From an uncultured Verrucomicrobiota bacterium (lineage in GTDB: Bacteria; Verrucomicrobiota; Kiritimatiellia; RFP12; UBA1067): a stretch of DNA of 15,353 nt. The stretch lies in assembly GCA_946615875.1 (NCBI GenBank), contig CAMOIK010000031.1, positions 1-15,353 of the forward strand, in the 5' to 3' direction. A program made the translations under genes and the position numbers. This document shows, piece by piece, positions 6,497-13,301 of this stretch. Numbering within the stretch: position 1 is the stretch's first letter; each line of letters starts with the position of its first letter. The notes beneath the pieces are model-generated. The model ran no database searches, was not told the origin of the DNA, and saw only the letters and a list, made by a program, of their open reading frames with translations.

Positions 6497-6916
6497 ATGC
6501 AAGAGAAAGACGAAAGAGAACTCGCCGCCGCCATGCGCGCCGGCTTCACGCTCATTGAAATCCTCGTCGCCGTGGCCATCATCGGCATCCTCGGCACTGT
6601 GGCGACGATAAGCATCACGAAGAGCCTCGACAAGGCGAAGGTGACGGCGGCGCAGGAGGCCGTGCGCAACATCCACGCCGCCTGCGAGACCTACAAGATG
6701 AGCGCCAAGAAGTATCCGGGCGACCTGAACGCGCTCGTCAGCGGCGAAGATCCCTATCTCCAGGGCGGTGAAGGCTCGCTCGAGGATCCGTGGGGCAACG
6801 AATACCGCATGGAGAAGAAGGGCAAGAACATCGCCATCGTCTCCAACGGCCCAGACGGGGAGTCTGGCAACGAGGACGACGTGCGCAGCGACAAGATCGC
6901 CAAGTCCAAGGAATAG
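6497..6916 (+). CDS. gspG: type II secretion major pseudopilin GspG
   Basis: A 139-residue major pseudopilin that would form the shaft of the periplasmic type II secretion pseudopilus. The prepilin peptidase site is MRAG|FTLIE (cut after Gly16), with the conserved Glu5 of the mature protein at residue 21, followed by the hydrophobic helix EILVAVAIIGILGTVATISI. The GspG signature is complete: KYPGDLNAL, DPWGNEYRM and the C-terminal calcium-loop type SNGPDGESGNEDD (about 115-127). The leader is 16 residues and acidic; an internal ATG at 6533 would give a four-residue leader but has no ribosome site, whereas AAGGAG precedes ATG 6497. It begins 18 bases after tdh and heads the order gspG-H-I-J-K. 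Confidence 0.93.
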   Translation: MQEKDERELAAAMRAGFTLIEILVAVAIIGILGTVATISITKSLDKAKVTAAQEAVRNIHAACETYKMSAKKYPGDLNALVSGEDPYLQGGEGSLEDPWGNEYRMEKKGKNIAIVSNGPDGESGNEDDVRSDKIAKSKE

Positions 6917-6937
6917 CGAAAGGTCGGCGGCGACAGG

Positions 6938-7765
6938 ATGGGGCGGCGCGTTCAATTCTCGGCCACCGGCGCCCGGCGCGCTTTCACGCTCATCGAGCTG
7001 CTGGCGATCGTCGCCATCATAGGAATGATGGCGACCGTCGGCGTGATGGGGCTGAACGCCGGGAAGGGTGCCGCCAGGCTGCGCGGCGCCTCGCGCGACA
7101 TCTTCGCGACGATCCGCCACGCGCGCTCCGTGGCGCTGGTTTCCCAGCAGCCGGCCATAATCACGTATTCCGAGAAGACGGTGGACGACGAGACGTGTGC
7201 GTCGGTTGAGATAATGGCGGCGCGGATGATGGGCGGCTCGGGTCCGCAGTACGCGGAAACCATTTCCGGCGAGCGAGTCGCGCTCTTCGAGGCTGGCGAG
7301 GGCGGCGGCCAGGACGCGGCGGCGGAGGAGAGGGGCGGGCTGAGCAGCGAGGATTTCTTCTTCGCCCCCATTTCCGACGAAGTCGTCAAAGGCGTGCGCA
7401 TCAAGGTCACGATGGGCGACGACAGTGTGGAGAGCGACAGCCGCTCCGACGAGACCTACAAGCCCGCCATTTCCGTGTTCTCCAACGTCGATTATCTCCT
7501 CGGGCGCTTCAAGGAGGCTAAAAAGGCGCAGGACGCCGCAAAGGCCGCCGGAGGCGACGAGCCGGACGCGGCCTCGCGCGCGCCATCCGCCCCGTCGGCG
7601 ACGGACGGGCGGCAGGAGGCGGTGAGCATCGTGTGGGAGGTGAACGGGCGGTGCGAGCCGCACAACGTCTGGATATTCCGGGACGGCGCGCAGCCGGATT
7701 CCGGGCTTTGCATCAAGGTCGACCGTTTCGGCGGCGCGAAGATCGTCAATGGCAATGAGTTTTGA
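6938..7765 (+). CDS. gspH: GspH-like minor pseudopilin
   Basis: A 275-residue type IV pilin-like protein in the gspH position. Its N-terminus reads GARRA|FTLIELLAIVAIIG, with Glu20 as the mature Glu5. The residue before the cut is Ala15 rather than the usual Gly, which prepilin peptidases can tolerate less well. The RHARSVALVSQQPAIITYS stretch after the first helix is typical of GspH. It is longer than common GspH proteins (around 170-200) because of a Gly/Ala/Glu-rich loop near 105-130 and an Ala/Pro/Asp-rich linker near 195-225. It starts 21 bases after gspG with a modest ribosome site (GACAGG) and overlaps gspI by 17 bases. The role is assumed from family and position: a minor pseudopilin joining tip and shaft. 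Confidence 0.8.
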   Translation: MGRRVQFSATGARRAFTLIELLAIVAIIGMMATVGVMGLNAGKGAARLRGASRDIFATIRHARSVALVSQQPAIITYSEKTVDDETCASVEIMAARMMGGSGPQYAETISGERVALFEAGEGGGQDAAAEERGGLSSEDFFFAPISDEVVKGVRIKVTMGDDSVESDSRSDETYKPAISVFSNVDYLLGRFKEAKKAQDAAKAAGGDEPDAASRAPSAPSATDGRQEAVSIVWEVNGRCEPHNVWIFRDGAQPDSGLCIKVDRFGGAKIVNGNEF

Positions 7766-8228
7766 GCGCGAGTCCAGGGGCTTCACCCTGCTTGAAGTGC
7801 TGCTGGCCGTCCTGATACTGGGCTTCGGCCTGACGGGCATAATCGTCGCGATGATGCAGTCGCAGAGGGCGATACTCGCCAGCTCGTACCTGGAGACCGC
7901 CCAGGAGGTCATGGACATGGGCGACATGGCGTATCCGCTGGCCGACGTCAGGGACCCGGAGGACGCGCAGAACGGCCTGGACGTCCGCGAACAGAAGGCC
8001 ACCGAACTCTGGGAGAGGATCAACGCGGAGGAGAAACTTTCGCGCAAGCAGGAGGAGAAGTACCACGGCTACACGTGGGAGCGGGAGTGGCTGAACAAGA
8101 ACGACGACGAGGAGCTGGAGCGGCTCGGCGGCCTCCACGTGGTGCGCGTCACCGTCCGCTGGGGCGACCGCTTCCGCGGGCACGGCGAGAAGGAATCCTA
8201 CATAACGCTGTGGCGAAAGGCGGAATGA
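7749..8228 (+). CDS. gspI: GspI-like minor pseudopilin
   Basis: A 159-residue minor pseudopilin. The leader MAMSFERESRG is cut before FTLLEVLLAVLILGFGLTGI; Glu16 is the mature Glu5. The LLAVLILGFGL pattern and the position between gspH and gspJ support GspI, which nucleates the pseudopilus tip with GspJ and GspK. A charged segment (about 75-125, rich in Glu, Lys and Asp) follows the helix, then a C-terminal strand region VVRVTVRWGDRFRG typical of GspI ends. The start overlaps gspH by 17 bases; a second in-frame ATG at 7755 would remove only two residues and is equally possible. The stop overlaps the gspJ start as ATGA, pointing to coupled translation. Confidence 0.8.
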   Translation: MAMSFERESRGFTLLEVLLAVLILGFGLTGIIVAMMQSQRAILASSYLETAQEVMDMGDMAYPLADVRDPEDAQNGLDVREQKATELWERINAEEKLSRKQEEKYHGYTWEREWLNKNDDEELERLGGLHVVRVTVRWGDRFRGHGEKESYITLWRKAE

Positions 8229-9115
8229 CCATGTCGAGAAAAGGTTTCACCCTGCTTGAGATACTGTGCGCCGTGGCGCTCGTGGGGCTTGTCACCGCGC
8301 TCTCGGTCTCCACCTACTACGCGATCAGCCGCAGCTGGGAGGCGTCCACGGACTACATGGACAAGATGCAGCGCACCGACTTCGCCCTGAACCAGCTCAT
8401 TTCCGGCCTGCGCTCCATGTACTACCCTCACGACGGCAAGCAGGACTTCAACTACGGCTTCGTGCTGATCGACAACGGCAACGGCGAAGACCCCAGGCGC
8501 TCCGACATGATCGAGTGGTCGAAGACCGGCACGGCGATCGTCGGCAACAAGTCCGCCGTGGCGGACTCCGTGCACCGCGTCCAGGTGATGGTGCTGGAGG
8601 AGGGCGACCACGACTGGAAGGAGGACATCGAGGTCACGGGGCTTTACGCCAGGCATTGCCCAGACCCCGTCCTGAGGCCGAAGGACGACGAGGTGGACTA
8701 CACGTTCGAGAACGACGAGATGTACCAGCCGGTGCTGATCGCCGACGGCATAGTGGGCTTCAACTGCCGGGTGCTGAAGAGCGCGGAGACCGCCGACTCC
8801 GACCTCGGCAGGGCGGAGTTCGAGGACGAGTGGGATCAGTCGAACGCCGTCCCATACAAGGTCGAGCTGACCTTCCACGTGCGCGACCCGGAGGAGGCGA
8901 GCTACCGCTCCAACACCGCGCCGATCATGAGAATCGTCCGCATACCCGTCTTCGAACAGAGCCAGGACGGCGCCGCCCCGCCCGGAGAGGACGACGGCAG
9001 CGCCGCCGCGGCGAACCGCGACCGCGCCGGAGGAAACCGCGGCGGCGGCAATCGCGGAGGCGCCGCGCCGCCGGATGCCGGCGGGGGAGGAGGGGCGCCG
9101 CCGCCCGGCCCGTGA
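8225..9115 (+). CDS. gspJ: GspJ-like minor pseudopilin with Gly/Pro-rich tail
   Basis: A 296-residue minor pseudopilin: short leader MTMSRKG, then FTLLEILCAVALVGLVTALSV with Glu12 as the mature Glu5. The globular part (about 35-243) contains the YKVELTFHVRDP strand near 211-222, as is common in GspJ C-terminal sheets. The last 50 or so residues (246-296) are low-complexity Gly, Pro, Ala, Asn and Arg with an NRGGGNRGG core, which ordinary GspJ lacks; I expect this tail to be disordered in the periplasm. It overlaps gspI by four bases and is followed 16 bases later by gspK. With GspI and GspK it would form the tip complex. ATG 8231 is an alternative start. Confidence 0.8.
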   Translation: MTMSRKGFTLLEILCAVALVGLVTALSVSTYYAISRSWEASTDYMDKMQRTDFALNQLISGLRSMYYPHDGKQDFNYGFVLIDNGNGEDPRRSDMIEWSKTGTAIVGNKSAVADSVHRVQVMVLEEGDHDWKEDIEVTGLYARHCPDPVLRPKDDEVDYTFENDEMYQPVLIADGIVGFNCRVLKSAETADSDLGRAEFEDEWDQSNAVPYKVELTFHVRDPEEASYRSNTAPIMRIVRIPVFEQSQDGAAPPGEDDGSAAAANRDRAGGNRGGGNRGGAAPPDAGGGGGAPPPGP

Positions 9116-9131
9116 CGATGGAGGAACGACC

Positions 9132-10340
9132 ATGCACAAGACACGCAAAGGCAACGCTCTCCTGCTGGCGCTGTGGACGATAGCCGTCCTCTCCGTGATG
9201 GTGTTCTCGTTCGCCTACGAGGCGCACCAGCAGAGCGGCGTCAACATCTACGTGCGCGAGCGCAACCGCGTCAATCGGCTCGCCGAGGCCGGCCAGGCCA
9301 TAGCCGAGGTCGTCCTCCTGGGCTATTCGAGCGCGCCGGACTGGAGCGAAGACCAGGACCTGGCCGAGCTGATGGAGGACGACCGCTGGGTGCGCGAGAA
9401 GCAGATGCTGAAGAGGCGCGCGCAGTGCACCGTGGGGCCGATACTGCTCGACGAGGAGGACCCCGGCAGCGGGACCGTGACCATACAGATCGAGACCGTG
9501 AACTCCGGAGAGCGCGGCATCATCAACATCAACCAGCTTTACAAGGGAGGCGGCGACCCCAAGTACATGGAGCGCTGGTGGATGATCTTCCAGTCGCACA
9601 ACATACCCGAGGAACTTTCCACCCCGAAGGAGGGGACGATCAACCTCTGGAACATTCTCATCGCCTCGTGGGACGACTGGCGCGACGAGGACGACGCCGT
9701 CTCCAACATCGACGGAGAGGAGTGCGGCGCCGAGACGCAGTGGTACGAGGAGTACGAGGACGACAACGCCGTCGAGGACGAAGACCGACGCCGTCCCCGG
9801 CAGGGGCCGATCCCTGACATCCGCGAGCTGGCCTACGTGCGCGGCTGGCGCGACTACCCGCAGGTGCTCACGGGCGGCGTGATAAACCCGTGGGACAAGG
9901 AGGAGGACTGGATAACCGTGCGCGGCGTGGAGCACCTTTTCACCACGCTTGGCTCCTCGAAGATAAACATCAACAGCTGCAACTCGATCGACGCGCTCGT
10001 CACCATCCCCGGCGTGTACCTCGATCCGGAGAAGACGGATTCGCTGGAGGAGGCGAAGGTGGCCGCGCAGATGATAATCGACGCGAAGTCGGTCATGCCC
10101 GACTACGACGTGGACGAAACGCAGGAGTGGTGGGAGTTCAAGGACTGGAACGACCTGACCTCGCGCGTGGACGAGGATGTCGGCGCCGAGGCGAGCGGCT
10201 ACTTCTCCTACACGCCCGACGAGGCCACGGTGTTCCGCGTCACCATCAAGGGCGAGTCGATGGGGATGTCGCACGAGGTCACGGCCGAGTGCTACGCCAA
10301 AGACTCCAAGATACGCTACTTGTCCTGGCGCGAAGACTGA
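9132..10340 (+). CDS. gspK: GspK-like minor pseudopilin (tip)
   Basis: A 402-residue large minor pseudopilin. Leader MHKTRKG is followed by NALLLALWTIAVLSVMVFSFAY. The mature fifth residue is Leu rather than Glu, which is the hallmark of GspK, the cap at the top of the pseudopilus. Further family marks are ERGIININQL (127-136) and KININSCNSIDALVTIPGV (277-295), the helix-hairpin-helix-like repeat of GspK. The protein is strikingly acidic, with runs such as YEEYEDDNAVEDED (205-218), so metal binding in the periplasm is plausible. GGAGG precedes ATG 9132. It closes the gspG-K series; its stop lies eight bases from the convergent queE stop with no room for a terminator. Confidence 0.85.
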   Translation: MHKTRKGNALLLALWTIAVLSVMVFSFAYEAHQQSGVNIYVRERNRVNRLAEAGQAIAEVVLLGYSSAPDWSEDQDLAELMEDDRWVREKQMLKRRAQCTVGPILLDEEDPGSGTVTIQIETVNSGERGIININQLYKGGGDPKYMERWWMIFQSHNIPEELSTPKEGTINLWNILIASWDDWRDEDDAVSNIDGEECGAETQWYEEYEDDNAVEDEDRRRPRQGPIPDIRELAYVRGWRDYPQVLTGGVINPWDKEEDWITVRGVEHLFTTLGSSKININSCNSIDALVTIPGVYLDPEKTDSLEEAKVAAQMIIDAKSVMPDYDVDETQEWWEFKDWNDLTSRVDEDVGAEASGYFSYTPDEATVFRVTIKGESMGMSHEVTAECYAKDSKIRYLSWRED

Positions 10341-10348
10341 GCGGCGCT

Positions 10349-10942
10349 TCAGCGGAAGCCGAGCAGCTTGTGCAGCTGGACGGAGAGCGACCAGCCGTCC
10401 AGGCTCGCCAGCGTGGCCTTGGCCGTGGCGAAGTCGATCTCGCCGTCCCTGTCGCACGGCGACACGTAGTAGTCGGTGGCGCGGATGCGCCCGCGCACGC
10501 AGCGGCAGAAGTCCGCCGCATCCCCGCCCGACGCGACCACCCTGACTTCGTCGGCGGAGTCGAGTCTTATCGCGTCGCGGTATTCCGCCTTCGGCGAGCA
10601 GGCGACGTAGTCCACGAAGTCCAGCCACGGGGCGTCGTCGCGCGAAGCGGTGCCGTTCGTCTCCACGGCGATCCACAGGCCGTTGCGCTTCAGCGCGGCG
10701 ACCAGCGGCGCCATGTCCGCGACGAGCGTAGGCTCGCCGCCCGTCAGCACGACGCTCCTGGCTTTGTGCGAGAGGATTTCGGCGACCAGTTCGTCAAGCG
10801 GCAGCGAGAACCTCCGTGTCTTGTCGGTGTCGCACCACGGGCAGTCGAGGTTGCATCCGGCGAAGCGCACGAAGACGCACGGCCGCCCCGTGTTGCGGCC
10901 TTCGCCTTGCAGCGACTCGAATATCTCGACCAGGTCGTACAT
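10349..10942 (-). CDS. queE: 7-carboxy-7-deazaguanine synthase QueE
   Basis: A radical SAM enzyme that converts 6-carboxytetrahydropterin to 7-carboxy-7-deazaguanine in the queuosine and 7-deazaguanine pathways. The 197-residue protein opens with the QueE-typical EIFESLQGEGRNTGRP, then GCNLDCPWCDTD, whose Cys30, Cys34 and Cys37 (Cys-x3-Cys-x2-Cys) hold the 4Fe-4S cluster. LTGGEP near 67-71 binds S-adenosylmethionine, and VETNGT (about 92-97) also fits the family. It is somewhat shorter than E. coli QueE (about 223), as in the compact form. The start overlaps the stop of the upstream esterase gene (TGATG), so it is probably translated by coupling as the last gene of the leftward operon. No queC, queD or queF is seen here. 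Confidence 0.92.
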   Translation of the reverse strand: MYDLVEIFESLQGEGRNTGRPCVFVRFAGCNLDCPWCDTDKTRRFSLPLDELVAEILSHKARSVVLTGGEPTLVADMAPLVAALKRNGLWIAVETNGTASRDDAPWLDFVDYVACSPKAEYRDAIRLDSADEVRVVASGGDAADFCRCVRGRIRATDYYVSPCDRDGEIDFATAKATLASLDGWSLSVQLHKLLGFR

Positions 10943-12519
10943 CACTTCAGCAAGCCGGCTGCGAGGTCGGCGAACGCCGTCTTGTCGCGCGGGTGCACGT
11001 CGTGCGGATCGCCCAGCCCCGCGGCGAAAGAGTCTGCGAAGAGGCAGCCTGTTTCGGCGGCGACGCGCTTCTGCACGGCGCGATACCGCTCCCACGGGCG
11101 GTTCATCCTTGGCAGGCCCATCATGACGAACGGCACCTGCCGTTTCGCGGGGAGGGCGCGCAGCTCTTCGACGAGCGCGCGCAGGGTCTCGGTCTGGTAG
11201 TCTTCGGGCGTGGGCGTGTCGGGCGCGACGCACGTGGTGGCGTTGGACTCGCCCTGATACCAGAGTATGCCGTCTATCGGCAGGCCCTTCAGGCGGCGCA
11301 GGCCCTTGTCGTGCATCAGCGCGACCGGCCACCAGTGACCTTCGTCCATGTTGGCGCGGCGGCGCGGGTATTCGCGGGCGACCCACGAGCAAGGGAAGTC
11401 GCGGTTGCCGTCCAGCCTGTGGCGGTTCGTGGCGATGGCGGCCAGATGCGGGTAGCGCTGGCGGCCGTCGGCGTCCACTGCGCACATCGTGGCTTCCGAG
11501 AGGAACGACTCTGTGGGGGCGCCGCCCGCCGCCACGTAGAGCATGCAGACGGTCTTGCCGGTCGCCTCTGCGCGGCGTATGGCGAAGGAGACGCCAAACG
11601 CGCTCTTCCGCAGTGCGTTCCGCGGCGAGAGGCGTTTCCACGAGCCGTCGTTGAAGTCCCAGAAGCGCACGTCCACTTTTGCGAGGCGCTCCATCTCCTT
11701 GCGCACGCGCTCCTTCTCCTCTTTCGACGCGCAGAACTCCCCCCAGCCTTTCTGCATGTTGGACTGGCCCGCGCAAAGCCACGTCTCGCGCTTTTCCGGC
11801 GGGACGTCGGCGGGCAGCTCGACGGGCGGCGCTTCGCGGCCTTGCATCGCCTCGAAGACGGCCTTGGCGATGACCTTGGCGCCGGCGGCGTTCGGGTGTA
11901 TGCCGTCGCGGGCGAAGACGGCGTCCATGTCGTCGCGCAGCGGTTCGAGCATGTCGATGCCCACGGCGCCCATGCGCCTGGCGACCTCTTCCAGATCGGT
12001 CTGCATCAGGAACGGCTCTGGCGAGCGGTGGAATTTCTGACCATCGGCCAGCGGCGCGAGCTTCGTCCACATGAAGAATTTCACCTGCGGGTTCGCGTCG
12101 CGGTAGTCGCCCAGCAGCGCGGCATAGTCGTCGGCGAACTGTCCGCGCTTTCTCCCGCCGCTGTATTCCTTGATGTATTCGCCGCAGTCGTTTATGCCGA
12201 GGTTGCATACCACGATATCCGGCTTCCAATCGAGCGCGGCCCTGTGTTCGGGCATGTGCCGGAAGCCGCGCTTCTCGCTGCCGCGCATGGAGTCGAGGTA
12301 TATGCCGCGCCCCGAGTTGCCGAAGTTGCGCACCTCGTATCCGCCGGGAGAGGCCTCGTCCAGCAGTCTTTGCAGCTGGGCGGGGTAGCTTTCGTCGGCG
12401 CGGTTGCCGAGGCCCAGCCCGAAGGTGATGGAATCGCCGATACACGCCACTTTGACGGGGGCGCCGGACGCCGAGGCGAGCGCGAGCGAACACATGGCTG
12501 CGGCGAGGAGTTTCTTCAT
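10942..12519 (-). CDS. exported two-domain esterase (SGNH hydrolase + sialate O-acetylesterase-like)
   Basis: A 525-residue protein with a signal peptide (residues 1-20, MKKLLAAAMCSLALASASGA). Domain 1 (about 21-230) is a GDSL/SGNH hydrolase: GDSIT with Ser30, GNSG near 67-70, GINDC with Asn110, and DGIHPN with Asp205 and His208. Domain 2 (about 245-525) resembles the sialate O-acetylesterase family: CAGQSNM with Ser253, WYQGESNA near 420-427, and DVHPRDK with His509. Both sites look intact, so it may carry two esterase activities, probably removing acetyl groups from glycans in the periplasm or outside. The true substrate is unknown. It starts 35 bases after cysE with GGAAAGGAAG as ribosome site, and its stop overlaps the queE start by one base. 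Confidence 0.88.
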   Translation of the reverse strand: MKKLLAAAMCSLALASASGAPVKVACIGDSITFGLGLGNRADESYPAQLQRLLDEASPGGYEVRNFGNSGRGIYLDSMRGSEKRGFRHMPEHRAALDWKPDIVVCNLGINDCGEYIKEYSGGRKRGQFADDYAALLGDYRDANPQVKFFMWTKLAPLADGQKFHRSPEPFLMQTDLEEVARRMGAVGIDMLEPLRDDMDAVFARDGIHPNAAGAKVIAKAVFEAMQGREAPPVELPADVPPEKRETWLCAGQSNMQKGWGEFCASKEEKERVRKEMERLAKVDVRFWDFNDGSWKRLSPRNALRKSAFGVSFAIRRAEATGKTVCMLYVAAGGAPTESFLSEATMCAVDADGRQRYPHLAAIATNRHRLDGNRDFPCSWVAREYPRRRANMDEGHWWPVALMHDKGLRRLKGLPIDGILWYQGESNATTCVAPDTPTPEDYQTETLRALVEELRALPAKRQVPFVMMGLPRMNRPWERYRAVQKRVAAETGCLFADSFAAGLGDPHDVHPRDKTAFADLAAGLLK

Positions 12520-12554
12520 TGCGCTTCCTTTCCGGCCTGCGGGCGGCGCGCCCG

Positions 12555-13301
12555 TCAGGCGATGCTCTTTATCGTGGGCGCGGGCGGCTTGTTGTAAACG
12601 CGCGAGAAGGGCGGCACGGAGTCCTTGAGCCACACGTTGCCGCCGATTTCGGAGTCGTGCCCGATGGTGGTGTCGCCGCCGAGGATCGTGGCGTTGGCGT
12701 AGATCACCACGTTGTCCTCTATGTTCGGGTGGCGCTTCAGCCCCTTGACGAGCGCGCCCGTCGCGTCCTTGTCGAACGAAAGCCCGCCGAGCGTGACGCC
12801 CTGGTACAGGCGGACGTTGCGCCCGATCACGCACGTCTCGCCGATCACCACGCCCGTGCCGTGGTCGATGAAGAAGCGTTCGCCGATGGTGGCGCCCGGG
12901 TGGATGTCTATGCCCGTCCTGGAGTGGGCGAACTCGCTCATGATGCGCGGGATGATTGGGACGCGGAGCCTGTGGAGCTCGTGCGCGAGGCGGTGGATGG
13001 TGACGGCGTAGAGGCCCGGGTAAGCCATCACCACTTCCATGCGGCTGGTGGCGGCGGGGTCGCCGTCGTATGCCGCCTGCACGTCGGTATCGACCAGGCG
13101 GCGCACCTCTGGGAGGCGCGCGCGGAAGTCCGCCACGATCTGCCGGGCGTCGCGGTCCGGGCACAGGAGCGCGATTTCGCGCTCCAGGTCTTCGGATATC
13201 TTGTCTATCGCGCCGCGCGAGTTCAGTTCGCCGTAAACGCACGGGTGCAGCACGGCCATGCCGTGCTTGATGATGTGCGCGATGCGCTGCGGGAGCGTCA
13301 T
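12555..13301 (-). CDS. cysE: serine O-acetyltransferase
   Basis: A 248-residue left-handed beta-helix acetyltransferase that makes O-acetylserine from serine and acetyl-CoA, the first step of cysteine synthesis in the cytoplasm. An N-terminal helical part (1-110) leads into hexapeptide repeats with GIDIHPGATIGERFFIDHGT (130-149; His134 and His147) and VVIGETCVIGRNVRLYQGVTLGG. An extra loop (about 174-190) and HPNIEDNVVIYANATILGG match the EpsC/long SAT form. ATG 13301 overlaps the metXW stop as ATGA, with AAGGAGG upstream, so translation is likely coupled. In-frame sequence upstream of this ATG is only a shadow of metXW. The pairing with metXW makes a sulfur amino-acid unit: both enzymes acetylate a hydroxyl amino acid for later sulfur insertion. 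Confidence 0.92.
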   Translation of the reverse strand: MTLPQRIAHIIKHGMAVLHPCVYGELNSRGAIDKISEDLEREIALLCPDRDARQIVADFRARLPEVRRLVDTDVQAAYDGDPAATSRMEVVMAYPGLYAVTIHRLAHELHRLRVPIIPRIMSEFAHSRTGIDIHPGATIGERFFIDHGTGVVIGETCVIGRNVRLYQGVTLGGLSFDKDATGALVKGLKRHPNIEDNVVIYANATILGGDTTIGHDSEIGGNVWLKDSVPPFSRVYNKPPAPTIKSIA

